In this document: positions 1 through 9,331 of the stretch, one piece after another | Position numbering within the stretch: the first letter of the stretch is position 1 | Layout of the letters: each line of letters begins with the position of its first letter | Source of the DNA: an uncultured Lachnospiraceae bacterium | GTDB taxonomy: Bacteria; Bacillota; Clostridia; Lachnospirales; Lachnospiraceae | Reading direction: 5' to 3' | DNA length: 64,000 bases | Assembly: GCA_910586705.1 (NCBI GenBank) | Contig: CAJUJK010000001.1 | Span: 260,673 to 324,672, forward strand | The notes under the pieces: generated by a model | Databases searched by the model: none | What the model was told of the DNA's origin: nothing | What the model saw: only the letters and a program-made list of their open reading frames with translations | Position numbers and translations under genes: made by a program

Positions 1-1605
1 GACGCCATTCTCTATCACAGAAGATATTGCCCCGCGGAGGGGGATATGACCACGGCAAAGCAGGATGCCTCTGTGGAGGAACGGTTTCTGGCGGTGCGGG
101 AGAAACTGAAAAGGGAACTTGCCGAAGGGCGTTTTCTGACGGGCGCTTCCGCCGGCTATGTGACGCTCAAGGAAGATATGCTGCTGCGCAGGGGTGGCCG
201 CGGCGTGCTGAAGGAAAGCGCTGATCCGGATATCTATCATCTGATCTACGACACTTCCGTTTCCGGCAGGGAGAGGTGCACCCGGTCGGGCAGCGAAAAT
301 ACGGCGATAGCGCCTCACCGCGTAGTTTCCGTGATTATTCTGTCGAAGGACCATCCCGGGGTACTGGAGAACTGTCTGCGTTCTTTCAAAGAAAAGACGC
401 AGTATCGTTTTTATGAGTGGATTGTGGTGGACAACGGCAGCAGCGAGGAAAACAGGGAAAAGGTGGAGACGCTGCAGAAAACTTACGGGTTTACCTATAT
501 CTACGAGCCGATGCCGTTCAACTTTTCAAAAATGTGCAATCTGGGGGAAAAGAAGGCGAAGGGCGATCTGATTCTCCTAATGAACGACGATATTGAGATT
601 ATTGAGGGGAGCTGGCTGGAACGCATGGCGGGACAGGCGCTTCTGCCCCATGTGGGAGCCGTCGGGGCGAAGCTGTGGTATGCGGATTCGGAGAACATCC
701 AACATGCGGGCGTCACCAATCTGAAGATCGGTCCTTCCCATAAACTGGTTACTTTTCCCGACGAGGAGGATTACTATTTCGGCAGAAACCGGGTTACCTA
801 CAATGTGGCGGCGGTGACGGGCGCCTGTCTGATGGTAGCGAGGAAAAAGTATGAGGCGGCGGGCGGTCTGGATGAGAGCCTGCCTGTGGCGTACAATGAT
901 GTGGATTTTTGTTTTAAGCTGCTGGAGGCGGGGTATGTCAACGTGCAGAGAAACGACGCGATTCTATGCCACCATGAGTCTTTGAGCCGGGGACCGGATG
1001 AGCAGAGTGAGGGAAAGTGGGAAAGGCTGCTTGCGGAGAAGGAGGCGCTCTATGAGAGACATCCGCAGCTTCGCGGTAAAGATCCTTTTTACCACAAGGA
1101 TCTGATTGATAACGCTTCAAATTACATGTGTAATTATAAGTTTCCCCATGAGGATCATCTCTGTGTGCAGGAAGCGTCGTTTCTGCCAAAACCATCTCTG
1201 CGCAAGCTGCTGAAAAAGGCGGGGCGGGGCGTATTGCAGCTCACGGTGGACCTTGCCGGACCGCAGCATAAGATACTCGCCGACGAGCCGGATATCCTGT
1301 GGATTATGGGATGGAACTACATTCCCGGCGCGGACAACGCGGCGTTCGGGCGGAAAATCATTTTGCAGAGAACGGACGGCGCGGGCTATCTGGCGGCGCC
1401 GACGGACTGGCACCGGGCGGATGTGGAGGCAATCCTGCCGCATGAAAATCATGTCGGGCTTGCGGGATTTGTTCTGCGCCTGCGGCGGGACGAACTGGAG
1501 CAGGGGGAATACCGCGTCGGTATGCTTGCAGAGCCGGAAGAGGTGAGCGGGACAGAGCCGGAGATGGGCTTTGTGGCGTGGTCCGGGCACACGGTGACGG
1601 TATGA
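1..1605 (+). CDS. Family 2 glycosyltransferase, 5' end outside window (probable tandem-domain enzyme)
   Basis: The reading frame is open to the left edge. A GT-A fold begins about 93 residues after the first in-window Met (position 46). It has the VSVIILSKDHP opening, an NDD metal-binding motif near residue 180 and a GLDESLPVAYNDVDFC acceptor-side motif. The first visible residues (DAILYH) repeat the motif that closes this domain (DAILCHH), so I infer that a first transferase domain lies upstream and the gene is truncated by the window. The ATG at 46 has a GGAGG five bases upstream, so a separate start there cannot be excluded. The last ~130 residues form a beta-rich tail of unknown role. The product probably adds sugars to a surface polysaccharide at the cytoplasmic membrane face, together with the next gene. 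Confidence 0.8.
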   Translation, partial: DAILYHRRYCPAEGDMTTAKQDASVEERFLAVREKLKRELAEGRFLTGASAGYVTLKEDMLLRRGGRGVLKESADPDIYHLIYDTSVSGRERCTRSGSENTAIAPHRVVSVIILSKDHPGVLENCLRSFKEKTQYRFYEWIVVDNGSSEENREKVETLQKTYGFTYIYEPMPFNFSKMCNLGEKKAKGDLILLMNDDIEIIEGSWLERMAGQALLPHVGAVGAKLWYADSENIQHAGVTNLKIGPSHKLVTFPDEEDYYFGRNRVTYNVAAVTGACLMVARKKYEAAGGLDESLPVAYNDVDFCFKLLEAGYVNVQRNDAILCHHESLSRGPDEQSEGKWERLLAEKEALYERHPQLRGKDPFYHKDLIDNASNYMCNYKFPHEDHLCVQEASFLPKPSLRKLLKKAGRGVLQLTVDLAGPQHKILADEPDILWIMGWNYIPGADNAAFGRKIILQRTDGAGYLAAPTDWHRADVEAILPHENHVGLAGFVLRLRRDELEQGEYRVGMLAEPEEVSGTEPEMGFVAWSGHTVTV

Positions 1606-1738
1606 TGTAGAAAAATGCGAAATGTTTCGAGCCAGCCGGAGGGAGCGCCGGCGTCTTTTGAGAGTCTGCTTATGGATGCTACAATATGCACAATGTATCA
1701 GCGTCAAAGAAGCGTTTCGCAATAGGGAAAGGGACACT

Positions 1739-3787
1739 ATGGACAGGAAGGGAATGACGGAGACGGAGGCGCTCCGCTTTTATAAGGAGGCATATCTGCG
1801 GGAGAAAAGCCGGGGACGCGCGCTCACGAAAAAACTCTCGGAGGCGGAGCAGCACAGGGCGCAGACGGAAGGGAAACTGGAACGGATCAAGGGCAGCCTT
1901 CTCTGGCGTGTATCCAAGCCGCTTCGTATGCTTTTTCATAAGATGGCGCGGGTGAAGGAACGCCTCGGCTATTACGGGAGCCTCAAAGGGATTGCCCGCA
2001 AGCTGAACGCAAAAATGATCGAACGGCAGGCGAGGGCGCAGCACGGGACTGCAAGCTTCCCGGAGATTGAGGAGGCGGCGAGACAGCGGCTTCATAAGTT
2101 TGACAGGGAGGTCAAATTCAGTATCCTCATGCCGCTTTACAATACGCCGGAAAAATTTCTGCGCCAGGCGATAGAGTCCGTCATGGATCAGACTTACGAG
2201 GGATGGGAGCTGTGTCTGGCGGACGGGTCGGATGAGGAGCACGCTTATGTGGAGCAGGTCTGCCGGGAATACATGGAGAAGGACAAACAGTACCTGCGTC
2301 CCAGCAGCAGTCTCTACTGCCGGATTTTGTATAAGAAACTGGAGAAAAATGAGGGCATTTCCGGCAACACCAACGCCTGCCTGTCCATGTCCTCGGGAAA
2401 CTATATCGCGCTTTTTGACCACGACGACGTGCTGCATCCGTGCGTTCTCTATGAGTATATGAAAGTGATCTGTGAGAAAGGCGCGGACTATATTTACTGT
2501 GACGAGGCGACGTTCAAGGGAAACGGCAGCGTTGACGACATGATCACCCTGCATTTCAAGCCGGACTATGCGCCGGACAATCTGCGCGCCAACAACTATA
2601 TCTGTCATTTCAGCGCCTTTGCGAGACGCCTTCTGGACGGGACGGAGCTGTTCCGTTCCGAGTTTGACGGCAGTCAGGACCACGACATGATCCTGCGGCT
2701 CACCGCCCGCGCAAAGTGTGTGGTGCATGTGCCGAAGCTGATGTATTACTGGCGTTCCCACGCAGGCAGCGTTGCCTCCGACATCAGCGCGAAGAGCTAT
2801 GCCATCGACGCGGCGAAAGGGGCGGTGGCGGCGCATCTGACCGCGCAGGGCTTTAAACATTTTGAGATCACTTCCACGAAAGCGTTTGAGACGATTTTCC
2901 AGATCAAATACGAGATTCTCGGAAACCCGAAAGTTTCGATAGTGATCGCGAACAAAGATCACCCGGAAGACCTGATACGCTGTATTTCCTCTATACTGGA
3001 GCGCAGCACTTACGACAACTATGAGATTGTCGTTGTGGAGAACAACAGCGTCTCGGAGGAGATCTTTGCCTGCTATAAAAAAATGCAGGAGAATCCCGCA
3101 ATCCGGGTTGTCACCTACGAGGGAGAATTTAACTACTCAAAAATCAATAATCTGGGCGTCTCCGAGGCGGCGGGCGAGTATGTGCTTCTGTTAAATAACG
3201 ACACAAGTGTCATAACCCCGGACTGGATCGAGGAACTGCTCATGTACGCCCAGCGGAAAGATGTGGGTGCGGTGGGCGCAAAACTCTACTACGAGGACAG
3301 AACCATCCAACATGCGGGCGTGGTTCTGGGACTGGGTGCGCATCGGACGGCGGGGCACAGCCATTACCGTGTGGATCATCGGAACCTCGGGTATATGGGG
3401 CGGCTCTGCTATGCGCAGAATGTGATGGCGGTGACGGGCGCCTGCCTGATGATGAGAAAGTCGCTGTATCAGGAACTGGGCGGACTGGACGAGACGCTTG
3501 CCGTGGCGCTCAACGATGTGGATCTTTGCGTCCGCGCGTGGAAGGCGGGACGGGTGAACGTCTTTACGCCCTTTGCGGAGCTGTATCACTATGAGTCGGC
3601 TTCCCGTGGAGCGGATCTTTCGGGCGCGAACGCCGAGCGGTATGAGAAGGAGGCGGCGCTGTTCCGGGAGCGGTGGAAAGACCTGCTGGCGCAGGGGGAT
3701 CCCTACTACAATCCGAATTTCTCGCTGGACCGCAGCGATTTTGCCTTGAAGATTTCTGAAAATAAGACAGATAAAACGGAAATGTGA
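1739..3787 (+). CDS. Tandem two-domain family 2 glycosyltransferase
   Basis: This 682-residue protein starts at the ATG at 1739, which has an AGGGAAAGGGA ribosome binding site; longer upstream starts lack one. A short coiled coil (about 10-55) is followed by two GT-A domains. The first (about 126-340) has FSILMPLYN and a DHDD metal motif near 227-230. The second (about 398-640) has VSIVIANKDH and an NNDTS motif near 486-490. Tandem enzymes of this kind usually add two sugars in turn in rhamnan or O-antigen-like glycan assembly. That role is inference; no acceptor or sugar can be read from sequence. It lies about 130 bases after another glycosyltransferase and before a sugar phosphate mutase. 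Confidence 0.85.
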   Translation: MDRKGMTETEALRFYKEAYLREKSRGRALTKKLSEAEQHRAQTEGKLERIKGSLLWRVSKPLRMLFHKMARVKERLGYYGSLKGIARKLNAKMIERQARAQHGTASFPEIEEAARQRLHKFDREVKFSILMPLYNTPEKFLRQAIESVMDQTYEGWELCLADGSDEEHAYVEQVCREYMEKDKQYLRPSSSLYCRILYKKLEKNEGISGNTNACLSMSSGNYIALFDHDDVLHPCVLYEYMKVICEKGADYIYCDEATFKGNGSVDDMITLHFKPDYAPDNLRANNYICHFSAFARRLLDGTELFRSEFDGSQDHDMILRLTARAKCVVHVPKLMYYWRSHAGSVASDISAKSYAIDAAKGAVAAHLTAQGFKHFEITSTKAFETIFQIKYEILGNPKVSIVIANKDHPEDLIRCISSILERSTYDNYEIVVVENNSVSEEIFACYKKMQENPAIRVVTYEGEFNYSKINNLGVSEAAGEYVLLLNNDTSVITPDWIEELLMYAQRKDVGAVGAKLYYEDRTIQHAGVVLGLGAHRTAGHSHYRVDHRNLGYMGRLCYAQNVMAVTGACLMMRKSLYQELGGLDETLAVALNDVDLCVRAWKAGRVNVFTPFAELYHYESASRGADLSGANAERYEKEAALFRERWKDLLAQGDPYYNPNFSLDRSDFALKISENKTDKTEM

Positions 3788-3793
3788 AATACC

Positions 3794-3822
3794 TTGACCG
3801 AATCATCCGCTTTTACTATAAT
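3794..3822 (+). promoter_or_regulatory. Sigma-A-type promoter for the small ORF at 3862
   Basis: TTGACC at 3794-3799 and TATAAT at 3817-3822 are separated by 17 bases. This is a near-consensus promoter starting just after the upstream glycosyltransferase stop codon. Confidence 0.8.
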
Positions 3823-3861
3823 CTTTGTAAGGGCGGCTAATCCGAAAGGGGGTATATAGAT

Positions 3862-4023
3862 ATGGAGGTTACTGATATGACTGAAAAAGAGATGCAGAGT
3901 GTAAAAATGTCTACGCTTTATGAGTTGAGACTGCTGTTTACGCAAGGGGATAAAAAAGAGTATACAACAGATGAGATTGTGGAACTTTTGGATAAGATTG
4001 CGGTGGCTAAAGACCAGAAGTAA
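3862..4023 (+). CDS. Small hypothetical protein, 53 residues
   Basis: ATG at 3862 follows a GAAAGGGGG ribosome binding site and a near-consensus promoter. The 53-residue product is charged and predicted helical (TEKEMQSVKM near the start, TTDEIVELLDKI in the second half), with no membrane segment. It is transcribed just ahead of the phosphoglucomutase. The ribosome site, promoter and clean amphipathic helix pattern argue that it is real. I do not recognise a family and assign no function. An internal ATG at 3877 is a possible alternative start. Confidence 0.65.
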   Translation: MEVTDMTEKEMQSVKMSTLYELRLLFTQGDKKEYTTDEIVELLDKIAVAKDQK

Positions 4024-4089
4024 GCAGGATTAGCTGTATAAAATAGCACTTGTTATAATATTATACTATATATGAAGGAGGGTTTCAAA

Positions 4090-5811
4090 ATGGGCTACAA
4101 AGAGCAGTTTGAGTTTTGGCTGGAGGATTCCTACTTTGACGAAGCGACGAAGCAGGAGCTTCTGGCGATCAGAAATGACGAGAAGGAAATCGAGGATCGC
4201 TTTTACAAGGAGCTGGCGTTCGGTACTGGCGGGCTTCGCGGCGTGATCGGCGCGGGTACGAACCGTATGAACATCTACACGGTGCGCAAAGCGACACAGG
4301 GTCTGGCAAACTACATAAAGAAACAGGGCGGCGAGGAGAAGGGCGTGGCGATCGCCTACGATTCCAGAAGAATGTCTCCCGAGTTTGCGAATGAGGCGGC
4401 TCTGTGCCTTGCGGCGAACGGCATCAAGGCGTATGTGTTTGACGCGCTTCGCCCTACGCCCGAGTTATCCTTCGCGCTCAGAGAGCTTGGCTGTATCTCG
4501 GGTATCGTGATCACGGCGAGCCACAATCCGCCGGAGTACAACGGTTACAAGTGCTATTGGGAGGACGGCGCGCAGGTGACGGCGCCTAAGGATAAGGAGA
4601 TTATCACAGAGGTCAACAATGTGACCGATTACCATACCGTGAAGACCATGGACAAGGAAGAGGCGAAGAAGGCTGGTCTCTATGTGGTCATCGGCAAGGA
4701 GATCGACGACAAGTACATGGCGGAGCTGAAAAAGCAGATCATCCATCCCGAAGTGATCGCGGAGATGGCGGAGGACATGAAGATCGTCTACTCTCCCTTC
4801 AACGGCACGGGCAATATGCCTGTGAGACGGATTCTCTCCGAGCTTGGCTTCAAGAACGTATACGTGGTGCCCGAGCAGGAGATGCCCGACCCCGACTTTA
4901 CGACCTTGGATTACCCCAACCCGGAAGATCCCAAGGCATTCACCCTCGCGCTGAAGCTGGCGAAAGAGAAGAACGCCGATATCGTGCTGGCGACCGATCC
5001 CGACGCCGACAGACTGGGCATCTACGCGCTGGATACCAAGTCCGGCGAATATGTGCCTTTCACAGGCAACATGTCCGGTATGCTCGTTGCGGAATACATC
5101 CTGCGTGAGCGGACAGCGACAGGGAAAATGCCCGAGAATCCTGCTCTCGTGACCACCATTGTGACCACCAATATGGCGCGGGCGATCTCGGAGGATTATA
5201 AGGTACGGTTTATCGAGGTGCTGACAGGCTTTAAGTTTATCGGCGAGCAGATCAAACTCTTTGAGCAGACCGGCTCCAACAACTATGTGTTCGGTCTGGA
5301 GGAGAGCTACGGCTGTCTGGCGGGCACACACGCCAGGGATAAGGACGCGATCGTGGCGGTTATGTGCCTGTGCGAGATGGCGGCATGGTGCAAGAAGAAC
5401 GGCAGAACTGTCTGGGATCAGATGATCAACCTCTATGAGAAGTACGGCTACTATAAAGAGAGCCAGTATTCCATCACCAAGAAAGGTATTGAGGGCGCGA
5501 AGGAGATCGAGGATCTGATGAACAAGCTGCGCCAGAATCCACCGAAGAGCTTCGGTGAGCTTACGGTGAAGGAGTTTAGGGACTACGACACAGGAAAGAC
5601 ACGGAATCTGGAGACAGGCGAGACGGGTGAAACCGGGCTGCCGCAGTCGAATGTTCTGTACTTTGACCTGACCAACGACTCATGGTGCTGTGCGAGACCT
5701 TCCGGCACGGAGCCGAAGATCAAGTTCTATATGGGCGTGAAGGGCACAAGCCTTGAGGACGCACAGGAGAGACTGGACCGGCTGACAGAAGAAGTGAAGA
5801 AGAATATCTAA
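4090..5811 (+). CDS. pgcA: Phosphoglucomutase/phosphomannomutase (alpha-D-phosphohexomutase)
   Basis: Interconverts glucose-6-phosphate and glucose-1-phosphate, the entry to UDP-glucose and dTDP-sugar synthesis. All family motifs are present in 573 residues, the usual length of the Bacillus PgcA type. The phospho-serine is Ser144 in TASHNPP, the magnesium loop is DPDADR at 303-308, the sugar-binding GLEESYG follows, and the C-terminal phosphate loop is RPSGTEPK. The start at 4090 is chosen because GAAGGAGGG lies seven bases before it; an ATG at 4072 would overlap that ribosome site. Its place among glycosyltransferases suggests it supplies nucleotide sugar for the surface glycan. Confidence 0.93.
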   Translation: MGYKEQFEFWLEDSYFDEATKQELLAIRNDEKEIEDRFYKELAFGTGGLRGVIGAGTNRMNIYTVRKATQGLANYIKKQGGEEKGVAIAYDSRRMSPEFANEAALCLAANGIKAYVFDALRPTPELSFALRELGCISGIVITASHNPPEYNGYKCYWEDGAQVTAPKDKEIITEVNNVTDYHTVKTMDKEEAKKAGLYVVIGKEIDDKYMAELKKQIIHPEVIAEMAEDMKIVYSPFNGTGNMPVRRILSELGFKNVYVVPEQEMPDPDFTTLDYPNPEDPKAFTLALKLAKEKNADIVLATDPDADRLGIYALDTKSGEYVPFTGNMSGMLVAEYILRERTATGKMPENPALVTTIVTTNMARAISEDYKVRFIEVLTGFKFIGEQIKLFEQTGSNNYVFGLEESYGCLAGTHARDKDAIVAVMCLCEMAAWCKKNGRTVWDQMINLYEKYGYYKESQYSITKKGIEGAKEIEDLMNKLRQNPPKSFGELTVKEFRDYDTGKTRNLETGETGETGLPQSNVLYFDLTNDSWCCARPSGTEPKIKFYMGVKGTSLEDAQERLDRLTEEVKKNI

Positions 5812-5817
5812 AATAAC

Positions 5818-5857
5818 CAGACAGATAGCATAATCAACAGATTATGCTATCTGTCTG
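5818..5857. terminator. 17-bp perfect hairpin after the phosphohexomutase
   Basis: Bases 5818-5834 pair perfectly with 5841-5857 around a 6-base loop. No T run follows, so it may be a processing or attenuating hairpin rather than a classic intrinsic terminator. It sits immediately upstream of the next gene's ribosome site. Confidence 0.6.
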
Positions 5858-5872
5858 TTAGGGAGCGTTATA

Positions 5873-7294
5873 ATGGGAAATCGGATACTGAGAATCGACA
5901 ATGTGAGAAAAACCGTAAATTATCTGAAAAAGAACGGGCTGGCGGGCACGTTCTATGCGGCGGCGGAGCGCGTGCAGGAGGAAAAAAAGGCGGATTACCG
6001 TTATCAGTCCCCCGGCGCGGAGACGCTTGCGGGGCAGAGGGAGGAGACGGCGGATTATCCGTATCTGTTCAGCATTGTTGTGCCGGCTTATGAGACGAAG
6101 GAGGCGTACCTGCGGGAAATGATCGCCTCTGTGCAGGCGCAGAGCTATGCCCGGTGGGAACTGGTGATCGTGGATGCGAGCGCGGGCGACGCCGTGGAGC
6201 GGACGGTGCGGCACATGATTCACGAGTCCGGGGATCTGCGGATACGCTACAGCCGTCTTTCCGAGAACAAAGGCATTGCCGGGAATACCAATGCGGGGAT
6301 TGATCTGGCGGGGGGAGATTACATTGCGCTTCTCGACCATGACGATTTCATAACACCCGATGCGTTATATGAGATGGCGGTTTTGGTGCATCGGGGCAGA
6401 CAGGGGGGATGCCCCCCGGCGCTTTTATATTCCGACGAGGACAAGTACGACGAAAGCTTGAAAACCTTTGTATTTCCTAACAAAAAGAAAAACTTCAATC
6501 TTGATTTAATTTTGTCAAACAACTATATCTGCCACTTTATGGCGGTGGAAACGGGGCTGATGAAGCGGCTGAAGCTGCGGGCGGACTACGACGGCGCACA
6601 GGATTATGATCTGGTGCTGCGGGTGGTGGACAGCCTCTGGGAGAAAGACGCGCGCACCCCGCAGACCGCGCGTATCTGCCATATTCCGAAAGTGCTCTAT
6701 CACTGGCGCTCCCACAGGGATTCCACGGCGCTGAATACGGGGAGCAAAACGTATGCCTACGAGGCGGGGCGGCGGGCGCTCGCGGACTTCTGCGCCGGGC
6801 GCGGTTTCCGGGTGCAGGTGGAGCACAGTCTGCATCTGGGATTTTACCGGATTGCCTATGCGCCTGACCTGCTGGGCGTAAGGCGGGATGTGGGCATGGC
6901 GGGCGGACGCATTCTGGACGGAAAAGGACGTCTGTTTGCGGGCGGCTACGACAAGGCGGGGCATTGTCTGTACGAGGGGTTGCCGGCGCGGTTTACGGGG
7001 GGGAGCACGCATCTGGCTGTGCTGCGGCAGGACTGTGCCGCGGTGGATATCCGCTGTATGAGGCTGAGAGAGGAATTACAGCCGCTATTTTATGAGATTA
7101 CCGGGATGCCTTATCGGGAGAAGAGCCTCACGGTGAGAGAAGGAAAGGAAAAGCGGGAAATCCGCATTGCGGATGTTTCGGGGCTTACCTGCGACGAGGC
7201 GGGATATCGGAAACTGAGCATGGCGCTCGGGGAGGCGGTGCGCGGGGAAGGGTATCTGGTGGTCTGGGATCCGGGGATTACGGTTCAGCTATAG
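5873..7294 (+). CDS. Family 2 glycosyltransferase with unknown C-terminal domain
   Basis: This is a 473-residue protein with an AGGGAG ribosome site eight bases before ATG 5873. The GT-A domain (about 60-300) opens with FSIVVPAYE, has a DHDDF metal motif and a conserved YHWRSH segment that also occurs in the first domain of the 1739 gene, so the two are related. The last ~170 residues are a divergent region with no recognised motif and may have been a second transferase domain that lost its metal site. No signal or membrane segment is seen. It probably acts on lipid-linked intermediates at the inner membrane face. The sugar specificity is unknown. Confidence 0.82.
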   Translation: MGNRILRIDNVRKTVNYLKKNGLAGTFYAAAERVQEEKKADYRYQSPGAETLAGQREETADYPYLFSIVVPAYETKEAYLREMIASVQAQSYARWELVIVDASAGDAVERTVRHMIHESGDLRIRYSRLSENKGIAGNTNAGIDLAGGDYIALLDHDDFITPDALYEMAVLVHRGRQGGCPPALLYSDEDKYDESLKTFVFPNKKKNFNLDLILSNNYICHFMAVETGLMKRLKLRADYDGAQDYDLVLRVVDSLWEKDARTPQTARICHIPKVLYHWRSHRDSTALNTGSKTYAYEAGRRALADFCAGRGFRVQVEHSLHLGFYRIAYAPDLLGVRRDVGMAGGRILDGKGRLFAGGYDKAGHCLYEGLPARFTGGSTHLAVLRQDCAAVDIRCMRLREELQPLFYEITGMPYREKSLTVREGKEKREIRIADVSGLTCDEAGYRKLSMALGEAVRGEGYLVVWDPGITVQL

Positions 7295-7314
7295 AATTGA
7301 GCAGGGAGGTAAAT

Positions 7315-8346
7315 ATGCTGCAGGAGGGACAGGCAGGGAAAGAGAAGCCCGGATGGGACAAGCCGGGGCGGGACGGCGAGCTTCGCTCGACGATTATCAT
7401 TCCAAATTATAACGGGATTAAATATATAGAGAACTGCCTTGTCTCGCTGGCGGATGAGCCGGCACGTGTGGTAGTGGTGGACAACGGGTCTGCGGACGGG
7501 AGCAGGGAGCTTGTGCAGGAAAAATTTCCGCATGTGCAGGTGATTTCTCTGGACAAGAACTACGGTTTCTGCGGGGCGGTGAACCGGGGGATTGCGGAGA
7601 GCGGCAAAGATAAGACACCTTACGTTATTTTATTAAACAACGACACGGTCGTGGAATCCGGTTTTGTCCGCGCGCTGGAAAAGGCGCTCGACGGGGACCA
7701 AAAAGCCTTTTCTGGGGCGGCGCGGATGGTGAATATGTACCGCCCGGAGGTGATCGACGACGCGGGGGACTATTATTGCGCGCTGGGCTGGGCTTTTGCG
7801 GCGGGAAAGGACAAGCCGGCGGCGGACTACGGGCGGTCACGGGAAGTTTTCAGTGCCTGCGGGGGCGCCTGCATATACCGCAGGAGTGTCCTTGGGAAGA
7901 TCGGGCTGCTGGACGAGAATCATTTTGCCTATCTGGAGGATGTGGATATCGGCTACCGCGCCAGAATATACGGCTATCGCAGCCTCTATGTGCCGGAGGC
8001 GGTGGTGCGTCACGCGGGGAGCGGTGTTTCCGGCTCCCGCCACAACGATTTTAAGGTGAAACTGTCCGCAAAAAACAGCGTTTATCTCGTTTATAAGAAT
8101 ATGCCGCCTGTGCAGATTCTTTTGAATTTCCCGTTTCTGCTTGCGGGCTTTCTGGTCAAGACGCTCTTCTTTCTGAAAAAAGGACTGGTAAAAAGCTGGC
8201 TGCAGGGAACGGCGGAAGGGCTGCGTCTCGCCTGTTCGGAGAAAGGCAGGGCAAAGCGGGTGCGTTTTGTACTGTCGCGCTTTCCTGCTTACGCGAGGAT
8301 CCAGTGGGAGCTGTGGCGGAATCTGTGGTACCGTATTTACATGTAG
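7315..8346 (+). CDS. Family 2 glycosyltransferase, rhamnosyltransferase (WbbL)-like
   Basis: 343 residues. ATG 7315 is preferred because AGGGAGG lies five bases upstream; the TTG at 7297 has no site. The GT-A core has STIIIPNYNG, an NNDTVVESG metal motif and a GGACIYRRS...LDENHFAYLEDVDIGYR acceptor region characteristic of WbbL-type rhamnosyltransferases. The C-terminus carries a hydrophobic segment (about 265-285) followed by basic residues, consistent with membrane attachment. The gene follows its neighbour by 20 bases, so the two are co-transcribed. Rhamnose specificity is inference from family resemblance. Confidence 0.83.
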   Translation: MLQEGQAGKEKPGWDKPGRDGELRSTIIIPNYNGIKYIENCLVSLADEPARVVVVDNGSADGSRELVQEKFPHVQVISLDKNYGFCGAVNRGIAESGKDKTPYVILLNNDTVVESGFVRALEKALDGDQKAFSGAARMVNMYRPEVIDDAGDYYCALGWAFAAGKDKPAADYGRSREVFSACGGACIYRRSVLGKIGLLDENHFAYLEDVDIGYRARIYGYRSLYVPEAVVRHAGSGVSGSRHNDFKVKLSAKNSVYLVYKNMPPVQILLNFPFLLAGFLVKTLFFLKKGLVKSWLQGTAEGLRLACSEKGRAKRVRFVLSRFPAYARIQWELWRNLWYRIYM

Positions 8347-8378
8347 ATTGTTTGGTAAATATTGTGCACAATGACAAC

Positions 8379-8384
8379 TATAAT
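8379..8384 (+). promoter_or_regulatory. Possible -10 element for moxR
   Basis: TATAAT at 8379-8384 lies 27 bases before the moxR start. No good -35 hexamer is seen at 16-18 bases, so the call is weak. Confidence 0.35.
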
Positions 8385-8410
8385 TTGCGTTTCGCGAAAG
8401 GACTATAAAC

Positions 8411-9331
8411 ATGAACCAGGAGCTGGAACAGGTCGTCGCCGAAGTGAATAAGGTAGTGAAGGGCAAGGACTGGGTGATCCGTAAGGCGCTTGCCGCGATC
8501 CTTGCGGGCGGGCATGTGCTGCTCGAGGATATACCGGGTGTGGGCAAGACCACGCTGGCAATGGCTCTGGGCAAGGCAATGGAGCTTTCCTGCAAGAGAA
8601 TGCAGTTTACGCCCGATGTGCTGCCCAGCGATATCGTCGGATTTACCATGTACAACAGCGCGACAGGGGAATTTGCGTATAAAAAGGGCGCGGTATTCTG
8701 CAACCTTTTTCTCGCGGACGAACTGAACCGCACTTCTTCCAAAACACAGTCCGCGCTGCTGGAGGTGATGGAGGAGGCAAAAGTCACTGTGGACGGCGTG
8801 TCCTATCCACTGTCTCCCCCGTTTACGGTCATAGCGACGGAGAACCCTTTCGGCTCATCGGGGACGCAGCTTTTGCCGGAATCCCAGCTTGACCGTTTTT
8901 TGATATGCCTGAGTATGGGGTATCCTTCCCACGACGACGCCCTTGCTATCCTAAAAGGCAGCGCAGGGCATGGACTGGACCGGGTAGAGAGCGTGATGAC
9001 GGTAAATCGCCTGATGGAACTGCGCGCCCAGACGGAAAATCTGTATGTGGACGACAAGATCCATGAGTATATCGTCAATCTGACGGAGGAGACGAGAAAG
9101 GAGCCGCGCATTGCGCTCGGGGTAAGTCCGCGGGGCAGCATTGCGCTCCTTAAGATGGCAAGGGCGATGGCGATGATGCGGGGCGGCGACTATGTTGTCC
9201 CGGAGGATGTTCTCAGTGTGATAGTTGATGTGTGGAAGCACAGGATCCGGCTGAATGCCCGCGCGCGTGCAGAGGGTCTGGATGTGTCGGATATGATTAT
9301 GCGGATCACGGAAAGGATACATGCAGTTTGA
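8411..9331 (+). CDS. MoxR-family AAA+ ATPase
   Basis: A 306-residue AAA+ ATPase with Walker A GVGKTT near residue 48, Walker B-like FLADELNRTSSK, and sensor and arginine-finger regions (TENPFGSSGTQLLPESQLDRF). MoxR proteins act as chaperones that mature or activate partner complexes, typically with a DUF58 protein encoded next to them. Here the stop codon overlaps the start of the DUF58-transglutaminase gene (TGATG), implying translational coupling and a shared complex. Ribosome site AAAGGA precedes ATG 8411. The client is unknown but probably envelope-related given the partner. Confidence 0.9.
   Translation: MNQELEQVVAEVNKVVKGKDWVIRKALAAILAGGHVLLEDIPGVGKTTLAMALGKAMELSCKRMQFTPDVLPSDIVGFTMYNSATGEFAYKKGAVFCNLFLADELNRTSSKTQSALLEVMEEAKVTVDGVSYPLSPPFTVIATENPFGSSGTQLLPESQLDRFLICLSMGYPSHDDALAILKGSAGHGLDRVESVMTVNRLMELRAQTENLYVDDKIHEYIVNLTEETRKEPRIALGVSPRGSIALLKMARAMAMMRGGDYVVPEDVLSVIVDVWKHRIRLNARARAEGLDVSDMIMRITERIHAV

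Noticed and set aside
1679..2962. 427-codon minus-strand ORF opposite the tandem glycosyltransferase
   Set aside because: High-GC shadow frame, rich in Arg/His/Val, with no ribosome site or domain.
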